Source: Siphonodentalium dalli (lineage: Eukaryota > Mollusca > Scaphopoda > Gadilida > Siphonodentaliidae). Taken from it: a stretch of DNA of 64,000 nt. The notes beneath the pieces were generated by a model. It saw nothing but the letters and a program-made list of their open reading frames with translations, was not told the origin of the DNA and made no database searches. The first letter of the stretch is position 1. Every line of letters starts with the position of its first letter. Where the stretch lies: NCBI GenBank assembly GCA_032622095.1, contig CP136066.1:6349784-6413783 (forward strand). Direction: 5' to 3'. Made by a program: the position numbers and the translations under genes. Shown one piece after another: positions 10,188 to 22,265 of this stretch.

Positions 10188-12102
10188 AAAGCCCCTGTCA
10201 CACTCCGCTGCGATCAGGCCGGCGCTTGCATTACGCAGAAAAGGTACCAAGATATGAGTAACACGCATGAGGAGCGCGGAAAACTGTCCAAAATTTTAAA
10301 ACAAGGTATGCTCCTATTCCGTTTTCCACGTTTGTATTGCGCTCTTATTACGACTCATTGCGTTCGTACTTTGTCAAGCATCACGCTCTCACGCGCTCTC
10401 ACTGTGCTTCATCTACGCTATAAACATCCTTAGTGCGTCCAAATCGCTGTCACTGTGTTGCTAGTGCGTTCTCAATAAGTTTACACAAAACGTTCTCTGC
10501 GTGTGCGCAGAGAGTATATAGCGCCGCCTGCGTGCTCCAGTTATAGTTAGTGTTTAGGTTGTGGGAATTTTTCCAACAATCCACAATAGGCTATAGTTGT
10601 CAACTAGATGTCCGATTATACCACTGGTACACTCCGCTGCGATCATGCCGGCGCTTGCATTGCGCTGAAAAGGTATCAAAGCGCCAAGCTAAACGCATTA
10701 AGGTATGCAAGAAACGTTTGGTGACGCAGTTGACACATGCTATGGCGGGAGAGGGTCCCCATGATCGCCACTGAGCGACAGAGCGCCGCGCTTGTTTGTG
10801 CATGCACAAAACAAGCGCAGATGTTCGGCGTTCTGACCAGGGCGCAGTACTGTCGCCGTGGCAACGAAAAGCGAGCGACGTGAGCGTCCCGTTCACACAG
10901 CAAGGATGCATACAAGCTACTCGTAATCGCAGCAAGAAATAATATGTTTCGTCTCTCTCGCGACCTTATTGCGCTCTTATTGCACTGCCACGTTGTGTTA
11001 TGGACTGGTTCCCAATCATAGAACGTCAACACGATGGTGCCACTGCAAATATGGCTCTCGTTATACGTCCAAGCGTGAAATATTGCGTTCTGCTAACGTT
11101 TGCAGCATGTTTACAGTACGATCCCACTTTGAAATGCGATCTGCTCACCCACACCATCGGAGTTTGCATATAATATGCAAATTTAAACTGCCACGAGGCG
11201 TTGTGGACTGGTTCCCGATCATAGAACGTTTACACGATGCGGCCACTGCGAATATGGCGCTCGCTATACGCCCAAGCGTGACAAATGGCGTTCTTCCAAC
11301 GTTTGCAGCAGGTTTACAGTATGGTCCAACTTTGAAATTCGATCTACTCACCACACCGTCGGAGTTTGCATATAATAAGCAAATTTAAACTGGAATCCGA
11401 TGTATTCCGTCACAAATGTGGCACATAAATAGCATGGAATACACAATAAGAATAGTGCACGTGAAGTGGCACCTAAATGGAATCCATTGTATTTTCGTAC
11501 ACACATGTGCTACATGGGAATGGTGCTGTCGGCCTCCATATAGGTCATGCCATTCAAAAATAAAAATGGCATATATTATGCCGACCTATTTAACCACGCT
11601 GTTCCCTGACGAAATTCCGCGTTATCACTATCATACTATAGCGGAAAAGTGAATCGAAACATATGCTCAATTTAAATTATGACTATATATCCGGAACATA
11701 TATAATTGGAACATTTGACAACTAGTCTATTGTGGATTGTTGTGTATATTCCCACAACCTAATAAAAACTGACTATGACTGGAGCACGCAGGATGCGCTA
11801 TTAAGTATTTATACTCTCCGCGCCCACGCAGAGAACGTTTTGCAAACTTATTGAGAACGTACTAGCAACACAATGACAGCGACTTGGGCGCACTACGGAC
11901 GTTTATAGCTTAGAGGATGCACAATGAGAGCGTGAGACTTGACAAAGTAGAAACACAATGGGTCGTAATTATAACAGCGCAATAAAAACGTGAGAAGCGG
12001 CATAGTTTTCCGCGTTCCTCCTGCGTGTTACTCATATTTTGGTACCTTTCCAGCACAATGCAAGCGCCGGCCTGATCGCAACGGAGTGTGAGGTGGGTTT
12101 TA
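10188..12102. mobile_element. ~1.9 kb element with ~400 bp terminal inverted repeats
   Basis: The left arm (10188-10612) and right arm (11708-12102) match along their length. They start with CACACTCCGCTGCGATCAGG, pass through ATGAGTAACACGCA and GCGTTCTCAATAAGTTT, and end at the ...CAACAATCCACAATAG...GTTGTCAA region. The interior has no transposase-like frame. A second pair of the same terminal motif lies at 10623 and 17952, so this element is nested with the larger structure described below. It is probably a non-autonomous DNA transposon with very long TIRs. No convincing target duplication could be fixed by eye. Confidence 0.7.
10985..11388 (+). repeat. Two tandem ~203-bp copies
   Basis: Copies of about 10985-11187 and 11190-11388 share GGACTGGTTCC, ATCATAGAACGT, CGTTTGCAGCA, GGAGTTTGCATATAAT and more. 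In one frame both read xDWFPIIERxHD...ATANMAL, but the second base changes do not look protein-constrained and no family is recognised. I treat it as a duplicated non-coding segment inside the TIR element. Confidence 0.7.
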
Positions 12103-13571
12103 AGCTTACTGCAGTCGCAGAGGACAAGATTGGTTTCTTACTGCGACCACAAGTAGCTTGTATGCATCCATGCACAGGGGCCTGTAACGCGCTCCGCTGT
12201 CCGCCCCCTTTTTTGCACTGCCCATATACGCCGGCCTCTATACGCGCCTTCTTCGCGTTAATGGAGCATTATTTAGACAAGGGGCTCTGTAGAAATTCAA
12301 CGTTTCACCATCGCTCGGCAATCGCACAAATTTAGCCCATTCACCCCAGTAATGATAACGATATATACACGGATGGATCGGCAAAGAATTCATCTTTCAA
12401 TAAATACCACAAACTCCCATCAGAAACATTCATACACGTTGCATTTGATTAAATTTTAACCACCGAATATTGTCTCCGGAGAGAGTCTTTTTCCGATTTG
12501 ATCCGGCTCAGCAGCAATGGACGCCACTCGTCTCTAAATTCACTACCCATACAGTTCACTATCATTAATAATCGGTCAAACGATCAACTAAATATCTGGA
12601 ACTTAGTTATTTCTTGTCGGCTAATAATTTATTTACTCATACAAATCAACACATTGTCAGTAATCAATTTATATAGAGGAGAAATCTGTCGATAATTCCA
12701 ACTTTTTTTCGCACGGCCCCTCATTTAAATATTCATTGTGAAATGACCTCGATTAGAATACTGGACGCTGATTGGCTGTTCTACTATTTTCATTTTAGTA
12801 ACCGCGAAGTTTAAAATCGATGCAATATTGACATGTCGAACTCGTGGTCAGCATGATAAATTTGTAAATATAATGTCGTTCAAAGCTGGTAATTTCGTAA
12901 CCATTGCAACAAAAACTAATTGCATAGGGTGAATTTTATGTTTTAAATCGAATATGTATGTTTTACAACTCAACTTAGAAGAAAATTCCAGTGAAATATA
13001 AGAACTAAATTGTCAAATATAAAGACATTTTTTTTTTATAGAAGTTTTAATAAACCATTCAATAGCTATCTGGCAATGCCAGGTTTAAACATTGAAACAA
13101 AAACGAAATATATATACAGTATAACAAGCATTATTGGAGGACTTTTTCACTGCATTACTTATCTGAGCTGAGAATTGATGAAATAATTGAATCAATTTCA
13201 AGAGGTTGTGCACAAATATAATTTTACTCCAATTTTAGGCCAAATTAAAAATTATTATGCCACGATTCCATGCTCTGTTGCCCCCCCCCCCCCCCCCCAC
13301 TTTGCATGACCCATAACTTATCGTTTTTTGTGTGACAAAGTTACCCAGATTACTAAAATTGTGGTGAAGTTATACCCAGGAACTTTCAACGCACTCCCTA
13401 GTTCCTGCACTGCCCCTATATGCACCATCCAAATATACGCGCCTGCCTTAATTTTCGTTAATAGTTGTATATATACTGAATACCTGTGCTCCAGTAATAA
13501 TATGTTATATGAGTATGATCACTTCAAACTTGGCAAAACCATAGGGTCCTGTATTAATATGCTCGGCTGCC

Positions 13572-13693
13572 TACCCCCTTTGCACTGCCCCTATATATGC
13601 CACTTCTATATACGCGCCTGCTTCATATTAATGGTACTAACGTGAAGCAGGCGCATAAACAGAAGTGGCATAGGAGCAGTGCAAATGGGGGTG
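13572..13693. repeat. Hairpin with ~54-bp arms
   Basis: The left arm starts CCCCCTTTGCACTGCCCCTA and ends CGCGCCTGCTTCA. The right arm is its complement with few mismatches; the loop is TATTAATGGTACTAA. The same arm sequence recurs at 12205-12265 and inverted at 17600-17680, so this is another copy of the element family forming the complex. Confidence 0.8.
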
Positions 13694-13800
13694 TGCATGG
13701 GCCGGAGCGAATTACAGGCCCCTGTGGGCAAAATTGAGCAGTAAATTTCCCTCAGTCACTTTTAAATCCCTTCAATATTGTAGATTGTATTAACAAACCT

Positions 13801-15199
13801 GGGCCCTGTTTCATGAAAGCAACTTATGACATAGTTGGGACTTAAGATGGTCATAAGTTCAAACTCCAGTCATAAGTGCGTTTCACGAACAAGGTCTTAA
13901 CTTAAGATGGTCTTAACTTTGGTCTTAACTTTAAGACTGCTGTGAGGTGTCATAAGATAATCTTAAAGTTAAGACCCACGTGATAAGTGACATATCGATC
14001 ACAAGTATGGCGGCCTATGTTATTTTGCAATTACGGAGATATCTGTACATTGTATGGGTGGGCAATTCGTCGCCTGGTATACAGGGTCGTGGCTACAGAG
14101 TGAGAGGGGGTGTTCGCCTCGAAATGTCCAACTACACCCCCTTAAACAACACCACATTCTCTTTGGGTTTAAACATTCCAACTGGTACCTCAAACATTCC
14201 AAAACCAAAGTTTGGAGAGGGCAACCCCCCCCCCCCCCATCGCATAACCATAGGGTTAATTTGGTAAAAACAATTCAGAGTACAGACTTATCATCAGGGA
14301 CGTGACGAATGGGGTTTGTGTGTTGTCACCCTCCCCCCACCACACACACACACTTTGGTCAAAATGTTTAGCAATTGGAAATTTCATGCCTGACAAGAAC
14401 ATTAATCGTACACTATATATAGGTTTCAATTGTTTGAATTTCTAACTAGTAAAGGAATGTGTTGATTTAGACAAACAGCAGCAACCGAAAATCACCAACT
14501 TTAGGGGCGTCAGGTTAGAAATTTCGAATTGTTGGAATATTTGAGATACCAATTGGAAAGTTTAAATCCAACGGGTGGGGTGGACATGGCATTTCGCGAA
14601 CATAGAAGTTTGGCCCGGTTCAATTAAGGGGCGGGTGCAGTTGGAAATTGCACGATGTACCCCCCCCCCCCCCCCCCACAGAGACCAACTAGCCACCCCC
14701 GAGCCTCGTCGAATGTAGGATATAGTCAATTATCAGCTGTGTATGTGACCTATAGATAATATATATTATAAAATTGTATTACCCACGAATAAAACTTTTG
14801 ATAAGAATTATGGCCTAGCTCAAAGCTCACAATTTCCTCTATGTTATTCCATGTGTGTGTGGGAGATGGGGTAAAATGAGATCAATTAATGTATTGATTC
14901 TTTCCTCTTTCCAAATTTCCGTCGGCTGTTTACACAGCAGATATGTCATATAGGAAAGGTAACACAAACGCTCTTTATCAAAATATGTTTTAGAAATAGT
15001 GACAATTTTCTATAGAGAATATTATTTTTATTGAGTTTATGCCCACGACAATATGTCGTGATTTTCAAGGCTGTCCAAATTTTTGTCATGTTTTTTTTTT
15101 TTGCAGTGGTGGGATGACCGTTGTACAGCATACTGTATATATGATATACACACCCGTAACGATGACACCCCTTAATACGAGTGTGCTAACGAAAACGTA

Positions 15200-15250
<51 letters not shown>

Positions 15251-16009
15251 ATGGTATGACAACCGCATAAAACATCTGCATAAAAATAATAAAAAAGTTA
15301 CTCTAACAAATATTTTTCATTTCCCTTTGAATCGAAAAATGATCTATGTGTGTCCTGATGACATCGCCGATTTATTTTGATTCTTGCTACACGTAGAGAG
15401 CGGTGGTCGATAATATACGAGTTATGTCGGCTCACATAAAAAAAATCGCCTCCCGATCATTGCTCTCAGTTGATTAACTCGGCGTGAATGCATGGTCGCA
15501 GTCATGCATCGATCCATATAATTATATTGTCTTATTTCTGACACCGCCACTCGTCATTAAACGCAAAGCTCGTCATTTTAAGAGCCTGCGATGTACTCAT
15601 GTTCGAATTCACATCGTGGAACTCATACAAGTCTAAGATCCATATGCGAATATAAGGCCATGCATTGACTATAGACACTAAGATACATGCGCTGATTCGC
15701 CCACCCCACCCGCTATCCAGCATCCCTGTCACACAATAATGTCAACTCGGACTCGGCTCTTTCTCGATAACCTCTCAATGCCGTACATAAAGATTGCACA
15801 AGCCCACATTTTTTCGTTCCGGGCTGTAGAAAATTGTCGATAACCAGTCTAAATGAGCGGGAACTTAACTTACTACTTAAGTAGGACTTAATCTTGTTTT
15901 GTGAAACGCGTTCTTGAAACGGAAAAGTTACATCATAAGATCCACCTTAGATCTTAGATTAAGTCCATCTTAAGATAATCTTATGACCTTGCTTCATGAA
16001 ACAGGCCCC
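13801..16009. mobile_element. 2.2 kb element with GGGCCTGTTTCATGAA termini
   Basis: The left end is GGGCCCTGTTTCATGAAAGC. The right end reads, reversed, AGGGGCCTGTTTCATGAAGC. Subterminal repeats of CTTAAGATGGTCTTAAC / CTTAAGATAATCTTATGAC type are present at both ends. The interior has C14 and C18 runs, a TA microsatellite and no recognisable transposase. It sits at the centre of the larger inverted-repeat complex. The length and termini suit a non-autonomous DNA transposon of unresolved superfamily. Confidence 0.7.
15204..15248. repeat. (TA)n microsatellite
   Basis: Uninterrupted TA dinucleotides, about 22 copies. Confidence 0.95.
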
Positions 16010-16815
16010 TGGGTCCTGGGTAACTTTATCACAATTTCACAACAAAAAAGGGTGAGAATGGTGACAAATTCAGCTATAGTAGGGCTACTACATGTATAAT
16101 ATGTTGTAAAGAAGGCATGTGTATAGGGATGGCACATACATTTAAGGGCAGTTGGGGGGGTCCTGCAGAGCACATTACCCATGTGGTATCAATATATTGA
16201 TCTTCTTTTTGTTTGCCCTCACTCTTGAATGAAGAACAGTATTTCCCACAGCAAGGACTGAACACTGAAACAAATTTTTCCAAAAACTTTTTGGCAAGAG
16301 TATCTCTCTATAATTTGTCCTAAAGCCTACAATTTAACTCATAAATGTAGTTAAATGCATCCTGCATTCACATACCATACATGACATGAACAAAAGAAAA
16401 ACAACTCCATGATTATTACACATGTATCTTAAATATTTCATAGAGCAATGGTAGTATCGTTAAATTTTATTGCAATCTTGATTCATCACTGTGATGCATG
16501 CCACTCCATAAGACAATATCAGATTGCACCTAAATGTTTCTAGTGGTACATGTACATATAAACAATCATATATGCACCTGATGGTGTGCTGCGCCCAATT
16601 AAACAATAATATATATATACATCAAGGTAGTGGTGCTCAGAATGAGTGTCCCTTTAACCACACAACCACTCCCAGATATTAAATGAAATTGTCAGTGGAT
16701 TGATAACAACCAAGCCTTGCATTAAAGAACTTGTTTTAAGTTGTACTGCATGTGTTTTATCAGAAGGCCTTAAAGCTTTGTTGGAGAGGCGAAACTATGA
16801 ATAACCAATTGCAAA
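16010..16815. other. No gene seen
   Basis: AT-rich spacer between the central element and the right arm of the inverted-repeat complex. The first ~45 bp resemble the complement of 13325-13360 (AAAGTTACCCAG). Confidence 0.5.
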
Positions 16816-18021
16816 ATGTCTTTATATTTGACAATTTAGTTCTTAATATATTTCACTGGAATGTTCTTCTAAGTTGAGTTGTAAAACATACATATTCGAT
16901 TTACAACATAAAATTCACCCTATGCAATTAGTTTTTGTTGCAATGGTTACGAAATTACCAGTTAATAGCTTTGAACGACATTATTTTTACAAATTTATCA
17001 TGCTGACCACGAGTTCGACATGTCAATATTGCATCGATTTTAAACTTCGCGGTTACTAAAATGAAAATTGTAGAACAGCCAATCAGCGTCCAGTATTCTA
17101 ATCGAGGTCATTTCACAATGAATATTTAAATGAGGGGCCGTGCGACTTGTAAAAAAATAAAATAAAAAAAGTTGGAATTATCGACAGATTTCTCCTCTAT
17201 AGAAATTGATTACTGACAATGTGTTGATTTGTATGAGTAAATAAATTATTAGCCGACAAGAAATAACTAAGTTCCAGATATTTAGTTGATCGTTTGACCG
17301 ATTATTAATGATAGTAAACTGTATGGGTGGTGAATTTAGAGACGAGTGGCGTCCATTGCTGCTGAGCCGGATCAAATCGGAAAAAGACACTCTCCGGAGA
17401 CAATATTCGGTGGTTAAAATTTAATCAAATGCAACGTGTATGAATGTTTCTGATTGGAGTTTGTGGTATTTATTGAAAGATGAATTCTTTGCCGATCCAT
17501 CCGTGTATATATCGTTATCATTACTGGGGTGAATGGGCTAAATTTGTGCGACTGCCGAGCGATGGTGAAACGTTGAATTTCTACAGAGCCCCTTGTCTAT
17601 ATAATGTTCCATTAACGCGAAGAAGGCGCGTATAGAGGCCGGCGTATATGGGCAGTGCAAAAAGGGGGCGGACAGCGGAGCGCGTTACAGGCCCCTGTGA
17701 TCCATGCTACGTCAACGGGACGCTCACGTCGCTGGTTTTCGCTGCCACGGCAACAGTACTGCGCCCTGGTCAGAACGCCGAACCTCTGTGGCGCTCTGGC
17801 ACTTAGGGGCGATCATGGGGACCCTCTCCCGTCCTAGCCAGTGTCAACTGCGTCACCAATCGGTTCTTGGATACCATAATGCGTTTAGCTTGGCACTTTG
17901 ATAATTTTTCAGCGCAATGCAAGCGCCGGCCTGATCGCAACTGAGTGTGAAAGGGGTTTAATGAAGCTGTTCAGAACATCCTTATCAACACTGCTTCTAA
18001 CAATTTCAACATTAATTAGAG

Positions 18022-18287
18022 TCAGTCCGCAATCGCTTCGCTATTGATTCTGTATTTATCTTTTTCGCTGTCCGTCCGCGACAACGTTTCTGTTTTACCC
18101 TCAGCAGTACCCTGATGAGTCGTCTCTGGATTCTCTGCACTCGTCCGAATCAAAGGAATGGTTGGACTCAGAAATCCATTTATATCCTCCACAAGAACTG
18201 GAACATGAATGAGATATAAAATATCAGGTAGCTGTTGGTCAATGGCAAGTTGACCTAACAAAAATTGAGCTGAGCCTCTGGCCACTA
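18022..18287 (-). CDS. Possible last coding exon of an unrecognised gene
   Basis: On the minus strand an open frame of about 87 codons begins directly after TTTCACATGTAG, which could serve as a 3' splice site. The predicted peptide (starting ARGSAQFLLGQLAIDQQLPD and containing LIHVPVLVEDINGF) has a balanced composition with a hydrophilic S/T/E-rich tail, unlike the low-complexity frames nearby. An ATTAAA polyadenylation-like signal follows some 60 nt after the stop. No ATG opens it in frame, so it would need an upstream exon. I do not recognise the family. It could equally be a chance frame. Confidence 0.25.
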
Positions 18288-19054
18288 CATGTGAAACTTA
18301 CATTGTATTTTACACATTTAAAAAGAGCAAGCTCCTCCAAATATAAACTCCAAACAAATTCATGATTTATTTAAGAGGCACAAAGGACAGTCATTTCTAA
18401 ATTTATTAACTTTAATTTCTTATTGACATTTCATGGTGTTTTTCATATAAATAACAAAATAAATTAAAATTGTTGATAAAAATCATTTAAATGAGTACAT
18501 TGTCTTTTTTTATAATTTATTCATCTTTTTTTGTTACAATTTGTTCAAACATTTATATAAATATATATTTTCAAAAATTGAGTTGAGTCACAGCAGCCCA
18601 ACCAAAGAGATGCGGAAACCCATATGCATATAGATCACCGCGTCTACCCGAACGGGTAGCTGAAATACAAGATCAGTTACAAATTGTGAGGAAAGACACA
18701 ATGTTCATGTTATTCTTAATTTGGCTCAGTCAGTGTCATAATTTCAGAGAGCTAAATTTTGTTCTATGCAATTCTTATGATAATCCCTTCCAGACTGGAG
18801 ATGCGCTGGTGCAACATTAAAATATGTGGCAGTGCACCCCCCCCCCCCCCCCCACACATGCGAGTCCCCCATAGGTCCTAGGGGGACCCACCTATATAAG
18901 AGAATGCACCAGTTTACAAGGTGAACTATAAAACTACAACAAAATATATGTACATAAAAATCTCGCCTCTGCAGTCTCTTAAATAAAAGTTAATAGTCAG
19001 TTAATATTAACCCCTCTATCATTGGAGCTTCCTAAAGTTTTGCGAAAACACTGA

Positions 19055-19123
19055 GCCGATACGTTCCCTTATGTGCACGGGTATCCCGTGCGGACCCTCG
19101 CATATGTGAAGGAATGTATTGGC
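19055..19123. repeat. 69-bp palindrome related to the piggyBac-MITE hairpins
   Basis: The arms GCCGATACGTTCCCTTATGT and ACATATGCGAGG-type complement end in GAATGTATTGGC. Its length (69 bp) and pattern (GCCAATxCATTC...) match the two palindromes in the MITE at 5.8-6.2 kb. A further degenerate relative lies at 18855-18915 (ATGCGAGTCCCCCATAGGTC...TATATAAGAGAATGCACC). Confidence 0.7.
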
Positions 19124-19134
19124 CTAGCAAATTT

Positions 19135-19460
19135 TATACATCAGCTGCATGTGCCCGACTCAGAGCGAGATTTTGAGTTGTTTATGTTAGGCGATGAGTC
19201 TGTTCTAAAACATGGAAGATATCTTCTGTATATTGGGCAGATATAACCTTGTCAGATGTCAGTATTGGAGTATCCTGAAATGTTATGTTCCACTGACTCC
19301 GTTTTCTTTTATCTCAGAAGAAAATATATTTGACGGCACACTGTGATCAATATTGTTGAATAGGCCTTCTATATATACATTTCTATATCTCTTGTAACTT
19401 TTGTATGGAAACTATATTGAATGGGCAGACTCAATATTATTGTGTTATAATATTAACATG
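19135..19460 (+). repeat. Dispersed repeat, copy 1 (pair with 47985-48310)
   Basis: Shares CATCAGCT-CATGTG-CCGAC, TTTATGTTAGGC-ATGAGTC and TTTTATCTCAGAAGAAA-type blocks with 47985-48310. One frame reads ERDFELFMLGDESVLK in this copy, similar in style to the last residues of LINE ORF2 proteins. The pair may therefore be LINE 3' ends, but this is weak. Confidence 0.55.
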
Positions 19461-19659
19461 TAACTAATATTTTAACATGTACCATTCTCTTCCTCGTAAA
19501 AAGTTACCACTTTTAGATTGCCTTGGTGCCATCTCGATTGTATCCCGTGAAGTTATATATAAAACACATACAGACAGACATATATTTGCATATATATTTT
19601 TTTTTAATTTCATGGGCAAAATTCTGGATAAATAAATATGTTTGTAAATGTATGTGAAG

Positions 19660-22265
19660 TCAATCATTAGATAGGATTTTGTATTGGGCTAGGACACTGT
19701 CCCACTTCTTTCCAAAAGTTATGTTTGTATTTTTGTTATACATAGTTGCATTTTTTTCAATTTCGTATTGGTACATAAAGAAATTGAAAGCACTGTCCAT
19801 TTTAAGTTCTACTCTTTGCATCTGGTGGCTCGGGATTGCCATTATAAGCCCATAAAGGGCGAGATAATTGATATTTAATCCATATGTATTGTATATTTCT
19901 TCAGTAGTCATGAAAGATCCATCAGCATTCAGTATATCGTTGATATATAAAACTTGTCTGTCTATCCAATCTTTAAACTGGACAGGTTTATTCTGAATTG
20001 TTATATGAAGATTATGGAAAATTGGTTGACTCCAACAATTGCCATTTACAGGTTCTTTGACTAACAAACAATGCATACTAATGCATAAGCTGATATGACA
20101 TCTTTCCAGAACGGATTAAAGGATTTTGAAATATTTAGAAGACTAGGTTTGTTGAGGTTTAGCATTGATGTCCCCCCAAATTTACGTGCAGCATCTATAA
20201 TTGTTTGAGCCAAGTCAATTTCAGAGATTTAGAAAATACTTTCAGGTCTGGTAATTTGAGCCCCCCTGATATGATTCAATATTCTGAATTAAAGAGTCTC
20301 TTTTTATTATATCACGTTTGTTATTCCAATTTGCAATGCTTTGAAGAACACACCAGGATGGTTAGGGAGAACCGTCATTGTTTGCATTAAGATAGGGAGG
20401 ACCAGCACTTTTATTACGGTTACCTGTCCGATATGTGACAGTTTCCGCCAAGCCCAATGTTTTAAAATATTTGCTATACTTTTCCTTTTTTATCCAGTAT
20501 TCATTTATCAGAGAGGGATCCATCGTATCGAATATGAAACCAAGCGATTAAAATTTTCCTTTTGTATTCTATCTCAAATCAAGAGAAGTGTTAATTGTTT
20601 GTTGAGAACCCTTATTAGCTCCGAACCATACGGCTTCAGATTTTTCAAAATGGGCTTTACTGCCTGATATTGATTCAAACTCTTTTATAACATCAATAGC
20701 TCCTTCGAGTTATTCCTTCCTTCCGCCTAAAACAGAGTGGAGTCATCCGCATATTGACTTATTTTATATTCTCTTTCATTCAGGTTAATTCCTACTATTG
20801 TGTAATTTGATTGTATTGCCCCTGAGAACATTTCAATGCAGAGGATAAAGAGGTATAGAGATAATGGGTAGCCCTGTCTCACTCCTCTTTCAATTACAAA
20901 TTATTTTGAGATGTGATCATTATTAGAGACAATACTATTTGCTTCGTTATACAAAGTTGTCACCCATCTAGAAAGTGATTGTCCAATGACGAAACATTTT
21001 AATGTTTTTTTGATGAAGTTCCAGTCTATAGAGGTCAAAAACTTTTCATAATCAAGTAGGAACATCAAACCTGGTATTCCATCATTCTCACATTCAATGA
21101 ATAAGTCATACATCAGATGAGTACATTCACCAATACATCGGCCTTTTAAAAATACGTTTCACTAATTAGAGCGTTCAGTTGAGTTTTGATTCTGTTCGCA
21201 ATTGCAGAGGCTGCTAATTTATCATCTACATTCAATAGTGTGATTGGTCTCAGATTCTTTAAGGTATGCCTTATCTTTTTCAGGTTTTGGTATACATGTT
21301 ATCATTCCATGTCGTCGGGTTATTGACATTTTTTTCTCCAATTGAATAAGAATTGATTGATTTCAACAAGAAAGGTGATATGTCATTCCAAAAATAATTG
21401 TAAAACTCAATTCCATCAATTCCTGGAGATTTGTCATTTTTAATGGACTTTAAAGCCGAAAGAAGCTTTTGATTTTCTGTGAGTCCTTCGCACGACCTTG
21501 TGTCTTCTTGTGTTTTGGTTTCAATAAATGGATTATTGTTATCTAAAACATTTTTTAGAAGTACTTCATTTGCTGTTACTTTTTGAGCTTTATAGAGAGA
21601 TTCATAAATTGTTTTTTGTTCCTCAAGAATTTCTACTATGTCTGTGATTGTGGGATTGTCATCGCGTATGACTTTCGGAATTAATTTCTCTGTATAGTTT
21701 CGTTTTTCTAGGTGTGCAAAATATTTTGTATTTTTATCCCCATCGGCCAGTCATTTTGTCTTTGCCCTGGCTAATAATCCCATAACCTCAGAATGTCTTA
21801 ATACATTAAGTTCTTTTTCTAGTTTATCTATCAAGATATTATACCGTATGTCCTTTGTCTCATCATATAGTTGTTGGTTTGTTTGATTTTTTCTTCTAGA
21901 GCTTCTTTACTTTTCAACCTATCTTTTATCTTTTTCGCGCAATATGGAATAGTATTACCTCTTATTTTCAGCTTGATCATTTCCCATAACATTTTAAGTT
22001 CAGTATTAGCTGGAAGCTTGTGTGTTCACTTCTGATTTGTATTACTGTTTCATCTGTTGTTTCTTTGACCAATGATACATAGTTTGGATCTCCAAGAAGG
22101 GAGTTATTAAATTTCCAGGTACCCTGTGCTCTTAAAAGAAAGTAATCAAGTCTACTATATTTCTATTTGGCTTCATACCAGGTGTATCTCTTAACTTTTT
22201 GGTTTTTCTCTCTCCAGGTAGCTATTAAGCCAAGTTCTGACATAATATTTTTTATATATACAGAG
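19660..22265 (-). pseudogene. L1/Tx1-type LINE ORF2 remnant (minus strand), heavily mutated
   Basis: Reading down the minus strand: the endonuclease tail (LIATWREKNQKVKRYTWYEA then RLDYFLL) near 22.2 kb; the linker (LADGDKNTKYFAHLEKRNY, IYESLY) near 21.7 kb; reverse transcriptase (GLMFLLDYEKFLTSIDWNFI near 21.05 kb; RGVRQGYPLS near 20.88 kb; YADDST near 20.75 kb); and the C-terminal region (PIFHNLHI..PVQFKDWIDR, NYLALYGLIMAIP) at 19.78-20.05 kb. All are L1-superfamily signatures. Several stops (one next to the YADD block) and frameshifts separate the pieces. The usual AFD triad is altered to FLT. The 5' half of the endonuclease and ORF1 are absent. It is an old, dead, 5'-truncated insertion. 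Confidence 0.85.

Larger units (their letters stand above)
10623..17952. repeat. Large nested inverted-repeat complex (arms 10623-10917/17697-17952 and 12173-13031/16816-17699)
   Basis: The right side at 16816-17952 is one continuous inverted copy of two left segments that are separated on the left by ~1.25 kb. The outer arm ends at the motif CGCTGCGATCATGCCGG / CCGGCCTGATCGCAACTG. The inner arm runs from CCTGTAACGCGCTCCGCTGT (12181) to about 13031. On the left, 10918-12172 is extra. The simplest reading is an ancestral palindromic element of ~1.15 kb per arm. Its left arm was then interrupted by rearrangement with the 10188-12102 element, and its middle received the 13801-16009 element. No coding capacity was found. 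Confidence 0.75.

Noticed and set aside
10550-11388. Several 70-139 codon frames on both strands in a GC-richer patch
   Set aside because: They lie in inverted and tandem repeats of a DNA element; the GC content, not coding selection, explains the length.
19464-19667. 67-codon minus-strand frame as continuation of the L1-type LINE
   Set aside because: It lacks LINE motifs; the recognisable coding ends at about 19660.
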